A stretch of DNA of 20,421 bases from Nemertoderma westbladi (GCA_032718475.1 JAUCBJ010007691.1:1-20421); one strand, 5' to 3'. Shown: positions 8,568 through 17,590, counted from the first letter of the stretch. Notes: generated by a model not told the origin, from the letters alone. Translations and numbers: made by a program.

Positions 8568-9592
8568 CTCAGATACTTGCAATACGGAGACTGATTGAAG
8601 GAATTAAGTCAAAGAATCTCCCCGCTGTCATGACTTTTGTGGACTTCAAGAAGGCATTCGACTCCATCCATAGAGGTAAAATGCTTGAAATCCTAAGAGC
8701 TTATGGAATACCAGAAGTAATTGTTGCTGGCATTGGATTGTTATATTGTGACACAGAAGCGCAGGTACTCTCACCAGATGGTGAAACTGAGTTTTTCTCA
8801 ATCCTGGCTGGCGTACTGCAAGGTGACACAGTAGCACCATTACTATTTGTAATTGTGCTGGATTACGCAATGAGGACGGCCACAAAGGGTGAAGACCTGG
8901 GATTCACACTTCAAGAACGCAGAAGTAGTAGATATCCGGCAACTACAGTCACAGACACCGACTTTGCGGATGACATCGCCTTGCTCTCTAATACCCTAGC
9001 AGATGCACAGCTTCTACTAAATAAAGTGGAGAGGGCTGCTAAGGAGGTTGGATTGCATATAAATGCTACAAAGACCGAATTCCTGACCTTTAATGTTGAT
9101 GGAAACTTGACAACCATTGATAATAATCAACTAAGGAAGGTCGATGACTTCCAGTACCTTGGATCATGGATAGAGAGTAGCAAAAAGGACATAGAAGTTA
9201 GGAAAGCAAAGGCTTGGGTAGCTCTATCAAAAATGGATACCATCTGGAAATCAGATCTCTCCAGGCACCTGAAGACTAAGTTCTTTCGAGCCACAGTGGG
9301 AAGTGTATTTTTATACGGGGGTGAGACCTGGACACTGACTAAATCACTTGAACAACGAATTGATGGTTGCTACACAAGACTACTAAGGTCAGCCCTAAAC
9401 ATCAGCTGGAGACACCACATGACAAACGCCGAGCTTTTTGGTACAATACCACCTGTATCAACCACCCTCCGTGAAAGCAGATTAAGATTCAGTGGGCACT
9501 GCTGGCGAAGTAAAGACGCGGTCATACCAGATCTACTGTACTTCTCTGGTAACCAACTCATGGAAAGCGTAGTCGTGGACGACCGGCCATAA
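8537..9592 (+). pseudogene. LINE reverse transcriptase core and C-terminal domain
   Basis: The third phase is open from about 8537 to 9592. It holds NGFRPSRSTIAQI (RT domain 2a), VDFKKAFDS with the first catalytic Asp at 8642-8644 (motif A), GVLQGDTVAPLLF (motif B), DFADDIALLS with FADD at 8963-8974 (motif C, both catalytic Asp present), KTEFL and FQYLGSW. Then comes the C-terminal RLRFSGHCWRSKD region. All catalytic RT residues are intact, so the copy is not extremely old. A further frameshift near 9590 separates the last 40 residues, which resume as IDQLERDTELG and end at 9709-9711. Confidence 0.9.
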
Positions 9593-9732
9593 CATATATA
9601 GATCAACTTGAAAGGGATACTGAACTTGGGAGAAACGAAATTGCGACAACTATGGAGAATCGGGAAGCCTGGAAGGATCTCATTTCCACTGTCCGAGTTC
9701 GCTCGACCTAGTAGTAGTAGTAATAAATAAAT

Positions 9733-9809
9733 TCTAAACCACGCATTTAACATGAAATTAATTGAATATTGCTAAACTTGAATACGTATTTTTATTTTTA
9801 CTTTTTACT
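9733..9809. other. Spacer between LINE tail and TIR element
   Basis: Seventy-seven AT-rich bases. Together with 10961-11110 it seems to form an older sequence into which the 1135-bp element inserted. Parts of it (TTTTTACTCTCA...) recur about 90 bp after the insertion point, suggesting a weak tandem repeat. Confidence 0.4.
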
Positions 9810-9817
9810 CTCAAATC
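9810..9817. repeat. Left target-site duplication CTCAAATC
   Basis: Identical to 10953-10960 and directly abutting the element's first base. Confidence 0.88.
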
Positions 9818-10952
9818 GGTACTACTATGTTATGGGTACCCACTTTTTGACCATTTAATTGACAATGTTAATGGCTATTATCTTGAGGTTTTTTGTTTTA
9901 TAACATTAATGTCATCTTCTGTTAGACGTTAGCTATTGTTTTTTTATGGTAGCTAGTGATTTCTTTTAGGTAGCTACTGTTTTTAAAATTACAAAACCAA
10001 ATTTTTGGCACCAAATTTTTGATCAATTTTTTTACCATATTATTGGATATTATCATGATGTTTTTCGTTCTAGAACATAAATTTCACCTTCTGAGAGAGG
10101 TTACCTATTATTTTTTATTAAAGTAGCTAGTGTTTTTAAAGGTAGCTAGAGAACTTAAAATTACAAAATAATATTTTGGACCATGTTAATGGATATTATC
10201 AAGATGGTTTTTTGTTCTAGAACATAAATTATTTCACCTTCTGAGAGAGGTTAGCTATTATTTTTTATTATGGTAGCTAGTGTTTTTAAAGGTAGATAGA
10301 TAGTGATCTTAAAATTAGAAAATAAATTTTGTAGTGCCCCTTTTATTTAGACAATTTCCATATCATCAATATATTCTCGCAATAATAAAAAGATAAATAA
10401 ATCTAGTAATAAGTAAAATCAAATAAGGCCTAAATAAGTAAAATATGTAAAAAATCTATTTTTACATCTGCCTATATTTTGTATAAAAAACTAGCTAGTG
10501 AATAATTACTAGCTACCTTGACTATCAAATAAAAATTACTAGCTACACCATGACTCATAAATTATTCCATGCAAATATATAATTGGGAATTAAATTACCG
10601 GTATATCTTACATTTACTAGCTAATAAATAGTACTAGCTAACATAAAATTAAATGTACTAGCTACCACCTTACTGTCAGAAGGTCAAACATTTGTTCTAG
10701 ATAAAAAACTTCATAATAAAATATATTTTTACAAGAAAAACGTTGGTCAATTTTTTTTTCAATTTTTCAATTATAATTTTTTTCACTAGCTAATAAAAAG
10801 TACTAGCTATAACACAAAATCAAAATTACTAGCTACCATCGTACTGGCAGAAGGTTGTTGTACTTGTTCTAGAACAAAAAACCTCATGATAAAAGCAATT
10901 TTCATATGAATAAATTTGTTTAAAAAGTGGGTACCCATAACATAGTAGTACC
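9818..10952. mobile_element. 1135-bp TIR element with perfect 8-bp TSD
   Basis: The ends are perfect inverted repeats of 31 bp: 9818-9848 (starting GGTACTACTATGTTATGGG) and 10922-10952. The element is flanked on both sides by CTCAAATC (9810-9817 and 10953-10960), an 8-bp target-site duplication. Removing the element and one copy gives continuous sequence. The interior holds about three direct units on the left (GGCTAT/GGATAT at about 9873, 10045 and 10191) and about two related units in inverse orientation on the right, each with a TTCTAGAA-like palindrome, an AGAAGGT/ACCTTCT block and TAGCTAG motifs. No transposase frame exists, so it must rely on an autonomous relative. The end GGYACTACTA is shared with the element at 3402-4233, so both probably belong to one superfamily. 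Confidence 0.88.
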
Positions 10953-10960
10953 CTCAAATC
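10953..10960. repeat. Right target-site duplication CTCAAATC
   Basis: Identical to 9810-9817 and directly abutting the element's last base. Confidence 0.88.
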
Positions 10961-11301
10961 ATATGTATATATTTATAATTCCATTTCCATTTTTAGTGCA
11001 TCTTACAGTATATAATTAATATTATAATGCATCTTTTTTACTCTCACGTCATATGAATGAATATTTATTTATTTTCTAATTCTTTAGTGCCTTTTATATT
11101 TAATTAAATAAAATTGTACCTATTGACAAAATAATGTACATTCTATTTAGTTTACCATATTGCACAGTAAATCGTTTCATTTAATGTTATACGTTGATAA
11201 ATTATGTTATTGTTTTGTATTATCAATTTACTGAATTCCGTTTAGGTGTGCTCTACGAGTTCTCCTTGGTATGTTAATTTTAACCTTAAAACTATACAAG
11301 A
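10961..11301. other. AT-rich non-coding stretch
   Basis: No gene recognised. A weak tandem of about 90 bp spans the join between the pre-insertion target (9801-9817) and about 11043. The rest lies between the TIR element and the right end of the split element at 11302. Confidence 0.4.
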
Positions 11302-11327
11302 ATACTGTGTAGTAGTGCCGAAAGCGA
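11302..11327. mobile_element. Right terminus of split TIR element plus TSD
   Basis: ATACTGTGTAGTAGTGCC (11302-11319) is the inverse of the left TIR GGCACTACTACAGTAT apart from a 2-bp insertion. It is followed by GAAAGCGA (11320-11327), the same 8-bp duplication seen at 6601-6608 and on both sides of copy A. After it, repeat R continues (AAAATAGATCTGACG...). Confidence 0.65.
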
Positions 11328-11741
11328 AAATAGATCTGACGTACCCAGTATGGATGAGGGAGGTAAAACAATATTATATTTCAAATTTCATGCAATCTCA
11401 TTAAGATTTGTAGAATAATAATTGGTGGCCAAGTCACTGAATTAAGACACAATATTCCTGGAGATGGCGTAGGTAAGCACCAACGAAGTGGATCTGGCAA
11501 TAATTACCAATAATATATAATAATAATAGCTATTAAAATAATTTGTTTCAAAATTATAATACTTACTATTGAAAAGAATCATAAAAAAATGTTCTAGAAG
11601 ACTTTTATTATAAAATCTTTCAAATATGCAAAAAAATATTTTCAAAACGTGTGCTTATTAAATTTAGTAGGCAGAATGCAGCTTTCATGGTCGTATGTAT
11701 ACACCATGTCCTGGAATATAGTGTCGTTATTCAGGTACATG

Positions 11742-11753
11742 CCCCCCCCCCCA
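11742..11753. repeat. Poly-C tract
   Basis: A run of about 12 C between repeat R copy B and the foldback element. Its length is likely to vary and may be uncertain in the assembly. Confidence 0.6.
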
Positions 11754-11783
11754 AATTTTTCTACAAATCTTTATGAGATTGCA

Positions 11784-12516
11784 TGAAATTTGAAACAGAG
11801 ATAGTTTCACCTCCCTCCTCCTCCGTGGGTGAGCCAGAATTTTTATTTTTGCTTTCATTCGTTAGCTACAAGCGTTTAAAAAAGGTGTCTCCGTCGATAT
11901 TGCACCAGTTACACCGCAGTTATTCTTCAAACATTTAGTGATTTGGTGGTACTAGTAGAAAGCTGACCGTGCAAAGATTCCAAATATGTAAAAACATTTG
12001 AATTTGGTTGGGAAATAGCTGAGATATTGGCATTCGAATTTTGCATGTATTTGCTTCCGCTGCAGGTCATTTATTATATTAAATAAATACACAATGTTCT
12101 AGAACATTTTGTTTATCTCATAAGTAGCTTGGCAACAATGCAATGCCTACATGATAATACTAGTTTATAGATATTCCCACATATCAAAATGTTCTAGAAC
12201 ATTGTGTATTAATTTAATAGAATAAATGGCCTGCAGCGGATGCAAATACATGCAAAATTCGAATGCCCATATCTCAGCTATTTCCCAACCAAATTTAAAT
12301 GTTTTTACATATTTGGAATCCTTGCACGGTCAGCTTTCTACTACAGTAGTACCAACAAATCACTAAATGTTTGAAGAATAACTATGGTGTAACTGGTGCA
12401 ATATCGACGGAGACATTTTTTTAAACGCTTGTAGCTAAAGAATGAAAGCAAAAATAAAGATTATGGCTCACCCACGGAGGATGAGGGAGGTGAAACTGAG
12501 TCTGTTTCAAATTTCA
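11784..12516. mobile_element. Foldback element (long inverted repeats)
   Basis: Two arms, 11784-12111 and 12185-12516 (about 330 bp each), are inverse copies of each other at roughly 90% or more by eye, with a 73-bp loop. Each arm ends at the loop with AATGTTCTAGAACATT, itself a perfect palindrome (12093-12108 and its partner near 12188). The outer portion of each arm is homologous to repeat R around the TIR insertion site, including AAACGCTTGTAG and GAAAGC. The arms carry the uninterrupted version of the site where the TIR element sits in copies A and B. The transcript would fold into one long hairpin. No protein is encoded, and no clean target duplication is seen at its outer edges. Confidence 0.8.
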
Positions 12517-14560
12517 CAGTCTGCAGGCTACGCTACAGTCAGCCTCAGCAAGTTACTAATAGAATTTCAGCAATACAACAATAATACAGTTAGCCAACAA
12601 ATTACAATGGCTTACAGAGGCGTTAAATACAGTAACGTTTGTGCTCCTTTTAACCCTGAGAAAGACCGGTGGGAGACATACTTGGTTATGTTCCGTACGA
12701 TTCTCAGAACTACAAACTGGGTGAAACCGGACAATACAGCAATGACAGCATTAGAAGAAGAACAAGCCAAGACAGATATATTCATTTCGAACTGCGGTTT
12801 AGCAACATTAGATCTGCTGAATGATTTACGATATCCAGCAGATATTACAAAGGATCCAATTGATACATTGTTGGATACCATTACAACTTACTATCGCAAA
12901 GGCAAGTCCAAGGAAGCAGCAAGGAGAAAATTCAGACTGTGTACACAGCAAAAAGAGGAAAGCATTACAGATTATGCAAAAAGATTGCGTAACCTTGCCA
13001 GAGATTGTCAATTTACAGATTTGGATGGCCAATTACGAGAACAGCTGACTGCTGGTTTAATAGATAATCATGTTGCAACCGAATTGATACAAAAGCAGGA
13101 ATATACATTCCCTGAAGCGCTAAATACGGCAATTAGATTTGAGGAAGCTCGCAACATAGCGTATGATAGAAACAAATCAGAGATTGAGATACAACGTGTT
13201 AATACAAGTCAGAGAGAGCAAGGATCCTCCAATCATGGTCGGTTTGGAAACAGCCGGGGTCGTGGAGGAACTAGCAGAGGTAGTTCAAGTTCATATACTT
13301 CACAACCACGGCAGGTTAGTCAAAGTAGGCAGATTACTTGCTACCGTTGTGGAAAACAAGGCCATAAAATTACAGAATGCAGAATGCCAGAACATATCAT
13401 ATGCCGATATTACAAAGCTAAGGGACATGTTGAAACGGCATGTTTTAAAAAACGTAATGCAACCGGATCTAATCAGTTTAAGCCAAACAGTCAAAGAGGC
13501 TCAGTTGGAATGGTTGACATAGATGAAGGAGAGTACAATGACGATTTATTCATGAAACATACAGATATTTTACAGGATTTAGGCAATGAAGTTGAGATTA
13601 ATACAGTGACTTTACCCAAAGTTAATTCGATTCAACTAGATATTCTTATAAATAATAAGAAAATACAAATGGAATTCGATCCTGGCGCTAAGCATAGCAT
13701 ATTACCATACAACAAATACGTTGAACAGTTCCAAGATATACAATTACATGATTGTCCTTCAAAGTTACGTGGATACTGCAAAGGAACTGCCAGGATCAAG
13801 GGAGTCATTTACGTTGTGGTTGAATTCCCAGGTACAAATGTGGCAAAGTTAGAAAATATGCCGCTAATTATTGCAGAGGAGAGTGAAACCGAAAATTCAC
13901 CATTATTTGGTCTATATTGGCTACAACATTTAGTGCACCGAGGAACTAGTATTGATGAGTTGTTACAACAGGATATTAAAATCCAAAATACTCAGTTAGA
14001 CACGAAAGATCTACCATATCGGTTACAAACCATGTTACAAGAATTTACAGAGGTTCTAACTGGTGTGGGTTGTTATAAGGGAGAACCTTTACAAATTAGG
14101 ATCAAAACATCAAACACAAATCCCAAATTCCTTCATTCAAGATCAGTCCCACATGCATACAAGGATAAAGTCATAGAACAATTAAAGATCGACATAAAAG
14201 AAGGACGTCTAGTACATACAGATGAGGGAGAAAACATTGATTGGGCTACACCATTAGTAATTATGCCTAAAAACGATGGATCCGTCAGAATCTGTGGGGA
14301 CTATAAGAGCACTGTAAATCAGTACCTCATAGAAGATTATTTCCCTTTAATGTCTCAAGAGGAAATGTCCGCCAAACTGCAGGGCAAGACAATTTTTACG
14401 AAGTTGGATATGGCACAAGCTTACAACCAATTGCCAATCGATAAAGAAAGCCAAGCGCTGCTTACATTAGCGACACCATTAGGATTGTTAAAACCTACAA
14501 GGTTGCCATATGGAATCACTCCAGCTGCAGCCAAATGTCTTAAAGTTGTTCATTGTACAT
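12517..14560 (+). mobile_element. Ty3/gypsy LTR retrotransposon fragment (Mag/SURL-like)
   Basis: The sequence between the foldback element and the TG at 14561 is the gag and first part of pol of a Ty3/gypsy element. No LTR, primer-binding site or complete pol remains. The left edge abuts the foldback arm at 12516, with only 90 bp between it and the probable gag ATG at 12607. The right edge is cut inside the reverse transcriptase by the next element. Confidence 0.85.
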
Positions 14561-14565
14561 TGTAA
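12607..14565 (+). pseudogene. gag-pol polyprotein of Ty3/gypsy element, truncated
   Basis: One frame of 652 residues from ATG 12607. It has a Gag capsid-like helical region (about 20-190, with WETYLVMFRTIL and YRKGKSKEAARRKF), an RG/serine-rich segment and a CCHC knuckle (C245, C248, H253, C258). A second knuckle is damaged: C266, Tyr at 269 in place of Cys, H274, C279. The protease is FDPGA (D358-P-G) where D-T/S-G is expected. The reverse transcriptase begins with WATPLVIMPKNDGSVRICGDYK and FTKLDMAQAYNQLP (catalytic D601) and stops after LPYGI (633-637). The YxDD box, RNase H and integrase are missing because another element starts at 14561; the stop codon itself lies in that element. The frame also extends upstream to 12442, but those 55 residues are mostly foldback-arm sequence. 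I chose 12607 because homology to gag begins there. The K02A2.6/Mag/SURL-like assignment is by motif memory. Confidence 0.85.
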
Positions 14566-14639
14566 AAGCTTTTGTGGGATAACTGATTCGTTTGCCTTGC
14601 TAACCAGTTCCCCCCCAGTCGCTGAATACTCTAAAAGGG

Positions 14640-15540
14640 GATCTATAACTCGAATAGCGCAAGCTACCAGCTTATTGGCTGATTTGCTGTACGCAGGTAT
14701 CTGGGCTCTGTTTAATCGGCCAACCAGCCTAGGAAGGTTGCGTCATAGCCTTGTTTTTGTATCTCCCAATAGAATTTGAGTTAGCCTTGATTTTGACCTA
14801 TCACAGAGCTACTGAACTGAAATTTTCCTATCTCACTGCTCTTTCTCTGTGTTGAACGGGAGCTTCGTGGAATAAGGGTAGTTGGTATCCTCGTATAGAG
14901 TAGTAGTCACGAGTTTTTCAAAGCCACGAAAGAACGGCTTTGTAGTGTTTTGTGCTTTCTGCTTTTTAGCTCAACACTAGTAGGTTTAATTATAAGGACA
15001 TATATCCTTTAACTCCTTGAATATCTCACTGCTAAAAATTACCTGCTCAATCAATACTGTATACTGCTATTTGTTGTCGGTTATTCATTATATTGGTTGA
15101 TGAATTATTATATTGGAATAACGAAAAATAACCCCGAAAACCCAATATTCTTGATATACCGAAGGTAAGAGAGAAAGGTTACCTATAACGATTGTGACTT
15201 ATGTTAAAGTGGTTTGAAGTTAATCTAATGTTATTTGATAGACCCTACATGAGTCAGTCTGTGTTCCTTTTATATGTGACTAAAATCAGTGAAGATTGGC
15301 AGATTAGTGTGCAGTATTGTGCAGCATTGTGTATGAGTGAGTCTGTTAAAGAAGCAATTCCTAAAGAATGCGCCATATATGTGAATTATAATTAAGCCAT
15401 ATCGTTGTGAGTAGTTTAAGTCATAACTCTGTTTATATAGATAAAGCGCCACGTCCTAAAGGAACTGTTAATATTCCCGAAGGTGAATAATATTGTCAGA
15501 GATTATATAATACTGTCAGTCGAATAATACATTAGGCTTA
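14640..15540. other. Probable LTR interior, non-coding
   Basis: No gene or internal repeat recognised. Short open frames (for example 15201-15395) show no motif. If 14561 is the LTR start, this would be U3 sequence. No strong TATA box was identified. Confidence 0.35.
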
Positions 15541-15743
15541 CATAGCAATAAAATTAAGCCGTCGAACCCAATCTCCCGGGAATATCCAGCGGGTGAATGA
15601 TCGCGCACAGATTGGTTTCGACTAGTGTAGTGAATCAAATACTTGTCATAGGCTAAAAAGCGATTTAATATCTAGAAGACATCTTAATTTGGCGGGTTAA
15701 ACTGCCAAAGGTCTGAAAGCGTGAACATTAAAGGATATAGCTT

Positions 15744-15766
15744 CTTTATTGCAGTAAGCAATAAAG
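15744..15766 (+). promoter_or_regulatory. AATAAA in a perfect 9-bp hairpin
   Basis: CTTTATTGC, the loop AGTAA, then GCAATAAAG. The right arm contains AATAAA at 15760-15765. A polyadenylation signal buried in a hairpin is known in the R region of some LTR elements. Another AATAAA lies at 15547-15552 without such a stem. Whether either marks the element's R region is unknown. Confidence 0.35.
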
Positions 15767-15784
15767 TTGAAAGTACCGGTCAAC

Positions 15785-15925
15785 CGGTAAACCTGAACGG
15801 TCCATCTGTAGGTCAGTAGGCCCAACTGCCAGAACCGGTACTGCCGTAGGCCCGTAGGTCCAACTGCCAGAACCGGTACTTCTGTAGGTCCGTAGGCCTA
15901 ACTGTCCTAACCGGTACTTCCGTAT
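15785..15925. repeat. 38-bp tandem array (about 3 units)
   Basis: AACTGCCAGAACCGGTACT or close variants begin at 15824, 15862 and 15900, an exact 38-bp period. Each unit also contains GTAGGTCCGTAGGCC-like blocks. The palindrome ACCGGT recurs just upstream (15776-15786). Confidence 0.85.
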
Positions 15926-16074
15926 AAGTACAGCAGTATTATTCGATTTGATTATATATGCCGGTAGGTCTTAATAATTAATCGGGGACGCCTGGTTTTT
16001 ATTGGGATTTTACTTAGGCCTATTTCTGTCAGTTTTATTTATTTGTAGGCCAGTATTGAGCAGAAGGCGTGTAA

Positions 16075-16660
16075 GCCTGATCAGATTGTACAGACAATTT
16101 GTAGGCTGAGCTGTTGTCTGATTGCTGTTAGGTCTGAACGGATTGCAGTGTATGTAGATCACCTGTCCGATAAAGAACGGTTAGGAAGTAGGGGCAGCGA
16201 ACGCTGTAAGGTAAACCCCCAATTAAAGAATAAGTCGTACTACTGGGTTAGAACGCATACTACCTAATTATTTCGGAGTCTGCATGTCCTGTAGTTTATT
16301 TAGGCTTGAGAGTAGTCTGCCATCGTTTAGTCTGTACTTTGTTTGTGTAAGTCTGTACGGGTAGCGTATAATTTTATTTAGATAATTTGTAGGCTGGATA
16401 GTTGTCTGGCTGTTATTAGGTCTGAACGGATTGCAGCGTGTGTAGATCACTTGTCCGATAAAGAACGGTTAGGAAGTAGGGGCAGCGAATGCTGTAAGGT
16501 AAACCCCCAACTAAAGAATAAGTCGTACTACTGGGTTAGAACGCATACTACCTAATTATTTCGGAGTCTGCATATACCGTAGTTTGTTTAGGCTTGATAG
16601 TAGTCTGTCAGTGTTCGGTCTGCATTTTGTTTGAGTAGTTTGTACGCGTAGCGTAATATT
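16075..16660. repeat. 288-bp tandem duplication
   Basis: Two units of about 288 bp. Matching points are GTAGGCTG (16101 and 16389), GTCCGATAAAGAACGG (16165 and 16453) and CGGAGTCTGCAT (16274 and 16562). The core of about 150 bp is nearly identical while the edges are diverged, which suggests conserved core function or partial conversion. The core contains the hairpin CAGCG-AA-CGCTG and a GGGG...CCCCC pair around it. No coding frame is shared by the two units. Confidence 0.85.
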
Positions 16661-17590
16661 TATTATTCAGAGTTTATGCGATTATCCGCAACATTCATTC
16701 CCCAAGTTTGTTCCTACAGTAATTGTGTTTGTTATACATACCGCTATAGTTAAATTAACCCCGGTACTACACGGGCTGCTTGGCGTAGGTAAAGACTGGT
16801 GATTTTGTGCATCGGTCACTCCAGCAGATGCCGTGGTTCTTTTAGCTGTTCAAGTATATTTAACTACTGATTATATGTTATACAAGTACTCGTACCTAAT
16901 TTAGGGTTTAGTGTACAGTGCTTTCCGAAAGTAATTAGTGTAGGCATTACATTTGTGGTGTAAAGTGGTTAATAGGCACGTTCGATTAGCTCTATTAACT
17001 TCTAGGTAGGAACACTCCGTGATACATAACGTAGTACCTATAGCGATACGGCTATAGGTCGTCAGGCGGTGGTATTTTCCTATCTGGACAACGCAGTGTA
17101 TTTACTACTACTTATTATTTCAAATACCGTAGTACCCTGTCCGTTGTAATAACCAGATTTCTAACCCTTTGTTAGGCTGGTTTGTAGACTTCTTGTAAAA
17201 TTACCCTAAAAATTAATATTTTGTGTTTTTTGTAAATTTTTGTGTTTATTTAGAGATTGTAATCTCACCCGAATTGTACGTAATTTGTAGTATTAAGTAA
17301 CTTAGGTAAATTAGAATTATTTGTTTTAGTGTCCTATAAGTAACACTTCACTGAAAGCGCACCGCTTTGTGTAGTGATTACTCCCCAGAAATAATAACAT
17401 TTATTTCAAACATTGACAAAACCCATTAAAACGGGTATATATATATTATAAATCAAATCTAACGATTTATAAATAGTAGGCCTACCATACAACCATTAGG
17501 TCTCCATATCAGTTGGTCTACTGCTCAAATAGCGGTAATAAAGTAAGTAAAGTAACCAAGTAACCCTAAAATTCAGAAATTCAATTATTT
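16661..17590. other. Leader region without recognised features
   Basis: AT-rich and free of long open frames or clear repeats. It lies between two tandem arrays upstream of the long frame at 17976. No splice sites or tRNA-complementary primer site could be identified with confidence. Confidence 0.35.

Larger units (their letters stand above)
7402..9732 (+). mobile_element. RTE-like LINE, 5' truncated
   Basis: About 2.33 kb covering the C-terminal part of an APE-type endonuclease, a linker region, a full reverse transcriptase core and the C-terminal domain, ending at a stop (9709-9711) followed by GTAGTAGTAATAAATAA. The order and the short spacing between endonuclease and RT fit the RTE group. 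The N-terminal half of the endonuclease and any 5' UTR are missing. At least three frameshifts (near 8266, 8535 and 9590) break the coding sequence, so the copy cannot make its protein. It sits right against the tail of another LINE and inside the split TIR element. Confidence 0.85.
6510..11699. repeat. Dispersed repeat R, copy B, split by insertions
   Basis: The left part (6510-7239) and right part (11302-11699) match copy A (3303-4768) in order and orientation. The roughly 4 kb between them is foreign: a LINE 3' end, an RTE-like LINE and a second TIR element. Copy B joins the zinc-finger array at 6510, where the homology with copy A and the finger homology both stop. In copy B the 50-bp unit is present once. 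The right part includes TTCTAGAA near 11590 and ends near GCAGCTTTCATGG. Confidence 0.7.

Noticed and set aside
11442-11645. Minus-strand frame shared with 4508-4708
   Set aside because: Both frames lie in the right flank of repeat R, so their similarity reflects DNA duplication. They are Ile/Phe/Tyr-rich as expected of AT-rich non-coding DNA.
12442-12606. Upstream extension of the gag frame from ATG 12442
   Set aside because: Its first 25 codons lie in the foldback arm and the rest has no gag similarity that I recognise. ATG 12607 is the better start.
14510-14779. 89-residue plus-strand frame across the pol/LTR junction
   Set aside because: It crosses the insertion boundary at 14561 in a phase different from pol and has no motif.
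15600-17520. tRNA primer-binding site
   Set aside because: I examined the TGG occurrences I could find in the leader. None was followed by a convincing complement of a tRNA acceptor stem and T arm, so no site is called.
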